Of a DNA stretch of 64,000 nucleotides, positions 56,223 through 64,000 are shown in pieces. The translations under genes were made by a program, and so were the position numbers. Position 1 is the first letter of the stretch. Each line of letters opens with the position of its first letter. This DNA is from Nilaparvata lugens (lineage: Eukaryota; Arthropoda; Insecta; Hemiptera; Delphacidae), in the NCBI RefSeq assembly GCF_014356525.2, contig NC_052514.1, positions 313,018-377,017 on the forward strand, given 5' to 3'. Below the pieces are notes generated by a model. The model was not told the origin of the DNA. It saw only the letters and a program-made list of their open reading frames with translations, and did no database searches.

Positions 56223-56360
56223 ATACACGCCGAACGAGCTGAAGTATTTCCCCCTGAACACGGTGATCTATGGACCAATGAAACCCAACCAACGCTTTGG
56301 AGGCGGGTCTGATGGAAGCCAGTCTGATTCCGACGATTCCAGTTCTTCCGATGACTCTAG
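56223..56360 (+). CDS. e(y)3: e(y)3/SAYP coding exon 9, copy b (identical duplicate)
   Basis: All 138 bases match copy a at 54488-54625 by direct reading, with intact acceptor 'ttttttgttgcag' (56222) and donor GTAATT (56361) and the same phase (2 to 2). If both are spliced, the protein gains a tandem 46-residue repeat; if spliced as alternatives, the two products are the same. The flanking introns already differ by substitutions and by insertions, so this is a real older duplication with a conserved exon, or two haplotypes joined in assembly. Confidence 0.75.
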
Positions 56361-56446
56361 GTAATTGACAACTTATTTCAAACAGTATTAACTATGTGAT
56401 CCGTGGATTTGTATTTTGAAATTAATTAATCTGATAAATTCAAAAT

Positions 56447-57217
56447 TATTCAATCAATTATAAATTATGGAATCCTGGCCTGGGGTGGAGCATCCTCGTT
56501 CACTTTGAGAGCTGTCGGAATTGCACAGCGAGCAATCATAAAGACTTGTTTGAACCAGGATTATCAAGAATTTCAATTTCAATTTTATTTGGAATTCTAC
56601 AACCAAGATTAGTTAGCAATTGCAATAGATTTAATAGTCATTACATATGCCACATTCTTTATAGAAATATACCCGCCTACATAAAGCAAATAGAACCCCT
56701 TAGCCTTAACATATACAAACGATTTTTAAATATGTGGTTATTTGAAACAGGCAGGGATGTCGCTGATCAGCTCATCTACTCCTCTTACCGATTTTGATAC
56801 TATGTATATATTTTTCTTGTATTCATCATCATATGAATGAATTAGATAAAAATCTTATCTATCATCATCATATATATGAAAGTATATATATCATCAATAT
56901 ATTGCTCATAATTTATCATTGTTCAAGTTCTAAATTTTATTTTGTGTGCCATGTTGAAGCTATATACCATAATAGTTATATTGTACTACTTCAATTCAAA
57001 ACATATACTTTCTCCACTACATTTAATCAACTTTTATTTTTCAAATTATACTGTATTGTAAATATAATTTTCAAATTATCAAGTTGTTTTTCATTAGAAC
57101 TCTTTCCCCACACACAGACTTGTCTATGTGGGGAAAATTCACAAGTATTTATATTATTTATTCATGTGTACTGTATTTGTAATGATTTCTGTGAATAAAC
57201 TCAATTTGAATTTGAAT
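56447..57217 (+). mobile_element. 5'-truncated LINE fragment in the duplicated intron
   Basis: Starts 'caatcaattataaattatgg' and reads NYGILAWGGASSFTLRAVGI and AQRAIIKTCLNQD, matching the RT thumb of the LINE at 33.4 kb (YGIRVWGGAF). A later ORF of 83 codons holds the C-terminus (CHILYRNIPAYIK) after a frameshift near 56560. The 3' end is 'gaataaactcaatttgaatt'. It splits sequence that is continuous after exon copy a ('aaaattattgtagtac'). Confidence 0.87.
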
Positions 57218-57352
57218 TGTAGTACATACATTTTTTGGAATCAAAATAGTGTGTTCGAATTGAATTAAGCCTATCATTAACAAAGACTGTGTATCCCAAA
57301 TTAAGGTTTGAAGCAGTTTTGGGCGAATGCCTGGTCAATCATGTTGTGGTTG

Positions 57353-58440
57353 TTCTATAGTGAGGTCGACGTTATAATGGCAGTATTTGATTAACATTGG
57401 GGTTGCTATCCTTGTCTATCATTCGACAAAGCAGATAGCGAAAGTATCAAATCATGGTGTTATTGTGTATCAAGTTGAGATGATACTGTATCACATTATG
57501 GTGATGCTGTATCATATTGTGTTGATACTGTATCATGTTGTGGTTGTTGTCTTGTTCTATAGTGTATTCCACGTTATAATGGCAGTATTTGATTGGTGTT
57601 GCTATCCTTGTCTATCATTCGAACAAAACAGATAGCGAATGTATCATAATGATGTTGTGTATCAAGTTGAGATGATACTGTATCATGTTGTGGTTGTTGT
57701 TCTTGTTCTATAGTGAGGTCGACGTTATAATGGCAGTATTTGATTAACATTGGGGTTGCTATCCTTGTCTATCATTCGACAAAGCAGATAGCGAAAGTAT
57801 CAAATCATGGTGTTATTGTGTATCAAGTTGAGATGATACTGTATCACATTATGGTGATGCTGTATCATATTGTGTTGATACTCTATCATGTTGTGGTTGT
57901 TGCCTTGTTCTATAGTGTATTCCACGTTATAATGGCCGTATTTGATTGGTGTTGCTATCCTTGTCTATCATTCGAACAAAACAGATAGCGAATGTATCAT
58001 AATGATGTTGTGTATCAAGTTGAGATGATACTGTATCTTGTTGTGGTTGTTGTTCTTGTTCTATAGTGAGGTCGACGTTATAATGGCAGTATTTGATTAA
58101 CATTGGGGTTGCTATCCTTGTCTATCATTCGATAAAGCAGATAGCAAAAGTATCAAATCATGGTGTTATTGTGTATCAAGTTGAGATGATACTGTATCAT
58201 GTTGTGGTTGTTGTTCTTGTTCTATAGTGAGGTCGACGTTATAATGGCAGTATTTGATTAACATTGGGGTTGCTATCCTTGTCTATCATTCGATAAAGCA
58301 GAAAGCGAAAGTATCAAATCATGGTGTTATTGTGTATCAAGTTGAGATGATACTGTATCACATTATGGTGATGCTGTGTCATATTGTGTTGATACTGTAT
58401 CAAGTTGTGGTTGTTGTTTTGTTCTATAGTGAGGTCCACG
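57353..58440. repeat. Second family C-derived tandem array (about 6 units)
   Basis: Units of 150-206 bp begin 'ctatagtgaggtcgacgtta' and contain 'atttgattaacattggggtt', 'gtgtatcaagttgagatgat' and variable 'gatactgtatcatattgtgt' runs. Unit starts are near 57356, 57562, 57709, 57912, 58060 and 58221. Units alternate between long and short forms, as a two-unit higher-order repeat. The array at 4775-5815 has the same unit with 'gtccacg' in place of 'gtcgacg'. Confidence 0.92.
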
Positions 58441-58537
58441 TTATTCAAATAATATTAGAATTTTAGAATTATAACATGGGTATAATTTGTGGATTTAAGT
58501 GGAATTTTTAATATTTTTTTGTAATTGTGAAGAAAGA

Positions 58538-58705
58538 TTTTTGTTTGGATTCGTACTTTGAAATTAATTAATCTGATAAATTCAAAATTATTGTAGTACA
58601 TACATTTTTTGGACTCAAAATAGTGTGTTCGAATTGAATTATCATTTACATAACCTCTAGACTGTGTATCCCAAATTAAGGTTTGAAGCAGTTTTGGGCG
58701 AATGC
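58538..58705. repeat. Third copy of the post-exon-9 intron block
   Basis: 'tttgaaattaattaatctga', 'cattttttggactcaaaata' and 'aggtttgaagcagttttggg' are shared with 54670-54780 and with 57220-57335. Confidence 0.88.
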
Positions 58706-58735
58706 CTGTTGTTTTTACCTGCATTGTATCTATTG

Positions 58736-58867
58736 TTCATTGTCTAGTGGATATAGTAGTACTTGTGTAGCAGTCTAGAAGTCCCGCGTTCAAACCTGGA
58801 TATGAACCAAAGTATTTAGTCTGGTCACTCCCGTTTTATCGGATAGGCACGTTTAACTGTCGGTCCC
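58736..58867 (+). repeat. tRNA-derived SINE, copy 1
   Basis: A-box-like 'tgtctagtggat' (58741) and B-box-like 'gcgttcaaacc' (58786) at about the spacing of a tRNA, then 'gatatgaaccaaagtattta' and a tail 'cggataggcacgtttaactg' with 'tcggtcccg'. The sequence after it is the end of an e(y)3 exon copy. Confidence 0.7.
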
Positions 58868-58895
58868 GACGTTCCAGTTCTTCGGATGACTCTAG
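58868..58895 (+). pseudogene. e(y)3: Remnant of a third e(y)3 exon-9 copy
   Basis: 28 bases, 'cgacgttccagttcttcgga' and 'tgactctag' followed by 'gtaat', equal the last part of exon 9 and its donor except for one missing base and one substitution. The rest of the exon is absent; SINE sequence takes its place. It cannot be used as a normal exon because the acceptor is lost and the frame is shifted. Confidence 0.72.
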
Positions 58896-58925
58896 GTAAT
58901 AAAAATCTCAAACTTATTATAAATC

Positions 58926-59030
58926 ATGTGATCCGTGGTCTAGTGGATATGGGCTTGCGTGCTAGCTAGTACCCTAGAGGTCCCGGTTTCAAACCCGGTT
59001 ATGAACCAAAGTTTTTAGTCAGTTACTCAC
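58926..59030 (+). repeat. tRNA-derived SINE, copy 2
   Basis: 'gatccgtggtctagtggata' includes an A box (TGGTCTAGTGG at 58936). 'tcccggtttcaaacccggtt' includes a B box (GGTTTCAAACC at 58985). 'atgaaccaaagtttttagtc' follows as in copy 1. It does not fold as a full tRNA with CCA-ready ends, so it is not called a tRNA gene. Confidence 0.72.
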
Positions 59031-59031
59031 G

Positions 59032-59701
59032 AAAAAATCTGGTGTGGCGCACTCACACAACTTTCCTTGCCGTTATGAAAATTGATCACCTGACACTAGT
59101 GTTCCCGCGCACATCAAGTCTACTATTCAAAGATTTGAGCCAGCTGGTGACAGGGCAATAACGCTGGAGACATACGAGGTCTGCTATCTCTTCATAGTGA
59201 ATCATTTAATAGAATCAGCAGTTGCCAACAGTTTGCAATTGGATAATCACATTTTCTCGAATTTCGAGCTTATTTTTAATTTTAGGTGAAAATGTTACTG
59301 AACATTAATTGTAGAGACTCACATGCTCAATCTATTCCACTCAAAATTTTTTGATTAAATTGTATCTGAAGCCTGATAATTGAGAATCTAAAATCAAACT
59401 TTGCATAGATGGAGCGGAGCTCCTGAAATTTTTACAGATATGGGACTTGTGGCAGTTGATAGAGCTTATCGATGACTATTTCAGGTATAACTTTAATCGA
59501 AATCGTTGGAGCCGTTTTCGAGAAAATCGCGAAAAACCCTGTTTTTGACAACATTTTCGCTATTTTAGCCGCCATCTTGAATCGCATTTGATCGAAATTG
59601 TTCGTGTCGGATCCTTATATTGTAAGGACCTTACGTTCCAAATTTCAAGTCATTCCGTTAATTGGGAGATGAGATATCGTGTACACAGACGCACATACAC
59701 T

Positions 59702-59746
<45 letters not shown>

Positions 59747-59882
59747 ATACAGACCAATACCCAAAAACCACTTTTTTGGACTCAGGGGACCTTGAAACGT
59801 ATAGAAATTTAGAAATTGGGGTACCTTAATTTTTTTCGGAAAGCAATACTTTCCTTACCTATGGTAATAGGGCAAGGAAAGT
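59032..59882 (-). mobile_element. Family G element, reversed
   Basis: Starts 'aaaaaatctggtgtggcgca' and ends 'ggtaatagggcaaggaaagt', i.e. a complete element on the minus strand. It has a CA tract (59700-59750) and the 'gttggagccgttttcgagaa' block. It has one body unit rather than tandem ones. Confidence 0.88.
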
Positions 59883-60057
59883 AAAAATTGATTTCCGGTC
59901 TGGAACAAGGGAAAATGGGGCTAAATTAAACAGATTCCGAAAGGCGTGCTGTGCTGCAACCACTGATTAATCACTCGAAAACTAGATCTCAACGGCGGAC
60001 GCACGCTTCTCGCTGTTCCAACGCATTATGGTGACTGACCTGTGCAAGAACAAAACT

Positions 60058-61195
60058 TTTAGAGCCGGTTCCCGAGCTCGGGATTTAGCTAAGTTCTAGA
60101 CTTTAACCGGCTTTAAACTCTGGAGTCAGAAAATTGGCTCTCAGAGTCAGAGCGTTAACGTAGTCGAGGACTCAAATAGACCCTGGAGTTTAGAGATCAC
60201 GTTAGAGTTTATAATTTCGCTTTCTCAGTGAAGGGCTTATAAGTCCAGAACTTGAATTAGATTCTCGCCTCTTTCCGAGTCAAGGATTTATCAAAAATCG
60301 TCAAGTCCAGAACTTGAAACAGCGTGACTTTAAACCCTCGACTGGGTAGGGTTTAAATTTAAGTTCTAGACTTAACGGAGCAAACACAATTCAGTTATTG
60401 TTTTGGAGTAGATGAATAGCCAAATAAATGTCATGGAACTCCTAAATTATTTGAATTAGTCCATCTACATTCATAATTAATAGTTTGCAAGTTTATTTTG
60501 GAATAAAGTTCTTCATAATAATATTATGCGTAAAAAACTAACCTTATTTTACGACTGTGACATAACCTAGAAATGTTCAAGGAAGATAATACAAGGATTG
60601 CCTTGGAATGGCCATCATCACATCTCCCAATGTGAATATTATTAATCAATGGCATATTCTACATATTAATAATAATATAACAATAATAAATTATTATTCC
60701 AGTTTTTTTTTCAAAACAAATACGTTTTCCAACTCGATAGGTAGCATACCAACATTTTTATTCTTAAATCAATGGCAAGGATCAATGATAAATAATAGCA
60801 TAACGTAAAATGAAATGTTTATTTTTTTATTCATGTTTCAAAAGGTTAGGTTTTGCTTTGAATTTATAGATCTAGCCTACACAATAATCGAAACGTATTT
60901 TCACAAAATAATTATTGTTAAAAAACAGTTTGGAGAGCATTTGTATTATCTCGCTGCAATACAGCTGTTTTGCTATAGGCCTAATGCCAACAATACAACC
61001 ACAAAATATTGAGAATTTCCCTCATGTTTACTGCGTTAAAGTCCTGGACTCAAATGAGTCCAAAACTTAATAGACCCCGGAGTTTAGAACATAAATCCGT
61101 GACTCAGATAGTTGATTTAGACCCGAGAGCTTATTTTAGTCCTGGACTCTGTAAGTCCAGAACTTATAGATCCCGAGCTCGGAAACCGGCCCTAA
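60058..61195. mobile_element. 1.14-kb TIR element (CCGAGCTCGG ends)
   Basis: Left 'tagagccggttcccgagctc', right 'gagctcggaaaccggcccta'. Sub-terminal blocks 'agaccctggagtttagag' and 'agaccccggagtttagaac', and several 'aagtccagaactt' words, repeat on both sides. The centre is AT-rich with short ORFs only. Confidence 0.8.
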
Positions 61196-61400
61196 AACGA
61201 CCCCTCTCGAAAGTGACTACTAGCACTCCGCTATGTCATCAACTAACTCGAATAGGCGCATTTCAAAAAAAGGAGATTGTGATGCCGCACCCTGTATTAT
61301 GTAAATTCATCCAAAATTTCGCTGTATTGCAAGCTTTTATATCTATAAGCCAGTATATATTGTTATCCGCATAAATAAAACACTCAATCAATCAATACTG
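61196..61400 (+). mobile_element. Non-LTR retrotransposon 3' end
   Basis: 'gtgatgccgcaccctgtatt', 'gcaagcttttatatctataa' and a terminal 'ataaataaaacactcaatca' followed by ATCA repeats. Too short to show RT. Confidence 0.6.
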
Positions 61401-61530
61401 TGCCGTTCTTACAATCTCACCCGGCCAAAAAAGTAAACACAGTAGTTAACAAAACATCGGCTCGAAATTTGGAACAGAAACGAACTGTAGCATGTGATAT
61501 CTTCTTATGCTATATTTTCTCTATGACAAT
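61401..61530. mobile_element. MITE-A right-half fragment
   Basis: 'tgccgttcttacaatctcac', 'ccggccaaaaaagtaa' and right end 'cttcttatgctatattttct' then 'ctatg'. Confidence 0.75.
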
Positions 61531-61565
61531 ACTCCACGTTAATATGAAACTGAACTGAATAATAT

Positions 61566-61840
61566 CATAGAGAAACAATAGCGTAAGTAGATATCCCATG
61601 GTATAGGTCGTTTATGTCGCAACTTTTACTGTTATCTCAAGCTGATTACTGTAGATTATTGTCAATTTTTACTGTTTTGTTAGGGTGATATTGTATGAAC
61701 GGCAAAATTTGAGAGACTACCAGCGTCACACAGCTGCATAGGAAAGAACTACGTGGACTATCGGCTTGAGATAACAGTAAAAGTTGCGATATAAACGCCC
61801 TATACCATGGGATATCTACTTATGCTATCGTTTCTCTATG
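61566..61840. mobile_element. MITE-A, intact copy with 7-bp target duplication
   Basis: CATAGAGAAACAATAGCGTA to the reverse complement ending TTTCTCTATG, 275 bp. It is flanked by ATAATAT at 61559-61565 and 61841-61847. It is close in sequence to the 1124-1390 copy. Confidence 0.92.
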
Positions 61841-61847
61841 ATAATAT

Positions 61848-61945
61848 ATAGTAGTCGACTTGAGTTAACAACAAATTGGCTTGAAGTTTGGAATATAAAC
61901 GACCTACACCATGGGATATCTTCTAATGTTATCTTTTCTCTACAG
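61848..61945. mobile_element. MITE-A right-end fragment
   Basis: 'tagtcgacttgagttaacaa', 'aaacgacctacaccatggga' and 'atgttatcttttctcta'. Confidence 0.75.
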
Positions 61946-62326
61946 TGTTAGTAACCACCGTATATCATGGGATATATTTACTTACGATACAAATGACACT
62001 GATGTAATAACATCGGTAGATAAAACTAGTACCTAGTTCTGTGAACAGTAGACCTCGCGCTCAGTAAGTTTACATTGACCTGTTGTTATGTTTTCTCAAA
62101 AAGTAATAAATAATTTATCAATTTAAAATGTCTAGAAAAATTCCGAAATAAACATAGAGCTTTCTGTCCTATCGTACCGTGACGTGTCGTCCCAGAATGT
62201 GAGTGTGAGCGCTGTTATCAGGTCTGGCTGCAACTGTCTACAACGTTGATGGAAAGATACATTTTCAAGGTGTTCGATGTTTTTGAACGGGTAGTATTAT
62301 AGTCCACTAGACAGCTGATCTATCTA
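61946..62326. other. Intron DNA with scattered repeat words
   Basis: 'ctgtgaacagtagacctcgc' at 62040 recurs at 53480 and 31415. 'gtttttgaacgggtagtatt' at 62278 recurs after the 37-kb tandem array. No gene. Confidence 0.5.
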
Positions 62327-63015
62327 TATATAAAAGTGAAATGGCACTCACTCACTGACTGACTGACTGACTCACTCACTCACTCACTCACTCACTCGCA
62401 GAACTAAAAATCTACCGGACCAAAAACGTTCAAATTTGGTAGGTATGTTCAGTTGGCCCTTTAGAGGCGCACTAAGAAATCTTTTGGCAATATTTTAACT
62501 CTAAGGGTTGTTTTTAAAGGTTTAAAGTTTGTCTTTTAGCATGTATATTCTTCTTCTCCCAATCTCTTAATTATAATTGAAATTTCCATATCATATGTTA
62601 CTATAGAACTATAATCTAGATAGAGTACCTCTTCGAAACAGTTGTTAACTGGCAACTAAATTAATAATTTTGTCAGGTTGGCATTAAGTTGAGTTGACTT
62701 TGTTAGGTTGGCATCAAGTTGAAGATTTAAATGCATTTATCGCGGAGAAATTGATTAGGCACTGCTCCTTCAATCCTGGGAATATTATATTACTAGCCGT
62801 CAGGCTTGCTTCGCTCGCCATATCCGTTTAGCCAGACGTTTAGTCTGGACCCCCGACTGGATTGTCCTAACATATGATAAAACGCTCAAATTAAAAATGC
62901 AGGCGAGCGAAGCGAGCCTGCTGATCTTATTTTTTTGGACGATCCAGTCGGGGGTCCAGGGGGCGGAGCCCCCTGGCTAGACGGATATGGCGAGCGAAGC
63001 GAGCCTGACGGCTAG
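62327..63015 (+). mobile_element. Helitron-like non-autonomous element, best copy
   Basis: Starts TCTATATATAAAAGTGAAATG with host A before it and ends 'gcctgacggCTAG' with host T after it, as expected for Helitrons (A|TC...CTAG|T). It has an ACTC/GACT microsatellite at 62343-62397. The last 220 bp are palindromic around 'gaggcgagcgaagcgagcct'-type sequence. No Rep/helicase ORF. More than 90% like the copy at 6845-7523 by eye. Confidence 0.72.
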
Positions 63016-63089
63016 TGATGAATATATTCTAAATTCAAATTCAAATTAAGTCTGATATCTACGGTAATATTGGCGTTCGAAGGAGACTT

Positions 63090-63490
63090 CTTTTCCTTTA
63101 GTATTTCCCTTAAAATGCAAAATTTCAAAAAACCGTATGTATACGTCGACGCGAAATTCAAAAAGGAACATACCTGTCAAATTTCATGAAAATCTATTGA
63201 TGCGTTTCGCTGTAAATGCGGAACATAAATATAAACATAAAGAGAAATGCAAAACCGTCGACTTGAATCTTAAGCTGGGTTTACACCAAAGTTATTAACA
63301 AAATGTTAATAACTTAATCCTTAAAGATTCTATTGGATTGAACGGAACTTGACAAACACATATGTTCATCATGTGTATGATAAGTTATGTTCAATCTAAT
63401 AGAATCTATAAGGATTAAGTTATTAACATTTTGTTAATAACTTTGGTGTAAACGCAGCTTTAGACCTCACTTCGCTCGGTCAATAATAAG
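63090..63490 (+). repeat. 3'-end-like repeat interrupted by MITE-B
   Basis: 'cccttaaaatgcaaaatttc' to 'aaaaccgtcgacttgaatct', then MITE-B, then 'gacctcacttcgctcggtca'. The same order without the insert occurs at 34.7-35.06 kb. Confidence 0.75.
63273..63459. mobile_element. MITE-B, intact 187-bp copy with TTA target duplication
   Basis: AGCTGGGTTTACACCAAAGT to 'actttggtgtaaacgcagct', flanked by TTA (63270-63272 and 63460-63462). The TIRs extend over most of the element. Confidence 0.93.
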
Positions 63491-63526
63491 GTAGTCCTTG
63501 GTCTTCCAAATTTGGGTGATGACTTA

Positions 63527-63575
63527 GTCCAAGATATCTTCTTATGCTAACTTTTCTCTATGTTTGTGGTTGCAG
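63527..63575 (+). promoter_or_regulatory. Splice acceptor region of e(y)3 exon 10, MITE-A-like
   Basis: 'gatatcttcttatgctaact' and 'tttctctatg' match the right end of MITE-A (for example 29101-29130 and 61497-61525) and are followed by 'tttgtggttgcag'. The element-derived 'tatgctaac' has the form of a branch-point sequence, and 'ttttctct' supplies pyrimidines. The acceptor AG is at 63574-63575. Confidence 0.55.
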
Positions 63576-64000
63576 CGACTCATCAAGCGACAGCAGCGAC
63601 GCAGATAGCGACGCTTCGGGCGACGAGTCGCGCGACTCGAAAGACGCGACTGCAGCCGCGGGAGGTGCGGCGACCAACGGCGAGACGCACTGCAAGATGT
63701 GCGGCGGCGACAAGACGCGCAACAAACAGGACAACCCCGAAGTGCTCATCAACTGCGCTCAGTGCACGAAAAGCAGTCAGTTGCTACCTTTCAATCACCG
63801 TCTTCCCACCGTCCTATTGAGTAATATTAGTAATGTAAGGACCCCGGTCAAGGTCACCAACTCTTCCTCGCTCTCAAAACTGCTTGGGGCGTCACCGTCG
63901 TCCGCCAAACGTATCAAAACCGAGAACGGCGGGGCCGATACACCCAAATCTGGCGGTTTCAGAGGGAATAACGGGTCGGATTCCACCCCAAAACCTGGTT
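63576..64000 (+). CDS. e(y)3: e(y)3/SAYP coding exon 10: Ser/Asp linker and first half of PHD1 (continues past window)
   Basis: The exon enters in phase 2 (AG|C) and is open to the window edge. It encodes SDSSSDSSDADSDASGDESR, an Ala/Gly linker, then HCKMCGGDKTRNKQDNPEVL and INCAQCTKS. CKMC and CAQC are the first two zinc-ligand pairs of the PHF10 PHD1 finger. After CTKS the family continues with a GHP-x-C type segment. Here instead come about 75 residues, SQLLPFNHRLPTVLLSNISN and then Ser/Pro/Lys-rich sequence. These bases are GC-rich and look coding. Either an insert splits the finger, or a donor such as GTCAGT (63776) or GTAAGG (63835) ends the exon in some transcripts. Confidence 0.88.

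Noticed and set aside
58926..59000. Functional tRNA gene
   Set aside because: A and B boxes are present, but the acceptor arms do not pair and a second diverged copy with a SINE tail lies nearby. It is a SINE head.

Overview
The window is eukaryotic and most likely insect. It is AT-rich and shows GT-AG introns of 1.5-14 kb, many non-LTR retrotransposon tails, dozens of short inverted-repeat transposons, and two animal genes. The repeat style suggests a large, repeat-rich hemipteran genome, perhaps a planthopper or leafhopper. That species-level guess is inference only.

Two host genes lie head-to-tail on the + strand. (1) The 3' end of RABL3, a Rab-like small GTPase: exons at 4597-4710 and 7576-7773 (stop), with the G-domain exons presumably upstream of the window. 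A weak micro-exon candidate lies at 1750-1794. (2) The 5' and middle part of the e(y)3/SAYP gene (vertebrate PHF10), a subunit of the PBAP/PBAF SWI/SNF chromatin remodeller. It starts with a 4.2-kb exon (ATG at 12336) encoding a 1388-residue acidic/Lys/Ser-rich tail with an AT-hook and Gln-rich stretch. Exons follow at 18679-19013, 20825-20963, 35196-35307, 38661-38938, 43791-44008, 49142-49267, 51856-52135, 54488-54625 (with an identical twin at 56223-56360) and 63576 to the window end. Splice phases agree everywhere except between 20963 and 35196. The exons encode in order a disordered N-terminus, a basic/acidic coiled stretch, a Cys/His domain, the SAY domain, a conserved post-SAY region, a Ser/Asp-rich linker, and the first half of a PHD finger.

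Nearly everything else is transposon-derived. Families named here: MITE-A (TIR CATAGAGAAACAATAGC, 7-bp target duplications); MITE-B (AGCTGCGTTTACACC, TTA target duplications); C (TATAGTGAGGTCCACG, flanked by TA), which also forms two satellite-like arrays at 4.8-5.8 and 57.4-58.4 kb; D (hairpins around GGTTGCACAAAAGCCGG); E (GGCTCAACTCACAC); F (GGCTAGCTTCACAC); G (ACTTTCCTTGCC, with an internal TG microsatellite); J (CATATGAATAAA ends, dense in GAGCATTTGCTC); Helitron-like elements (three copies); tRNA-derived SINEs; and several 5'-truncated non-LTR retrotransposons. A decayed PIF/Harbinger element at 35606-36470 carries a HARBI1-like fragment, and many of the MITEs share its 3-bp TTA/TAA target site.

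The most interesting points are the perfectly duplicated, phase-symmetric SAYP exon with a third broken copy; a Cys/His domain in SAYP of a type I know mainly from transposon-linked proteins; a PHD finger interrupted after its second zinc-ligand pair; and host splice signals that appear to be built from transposon ends.
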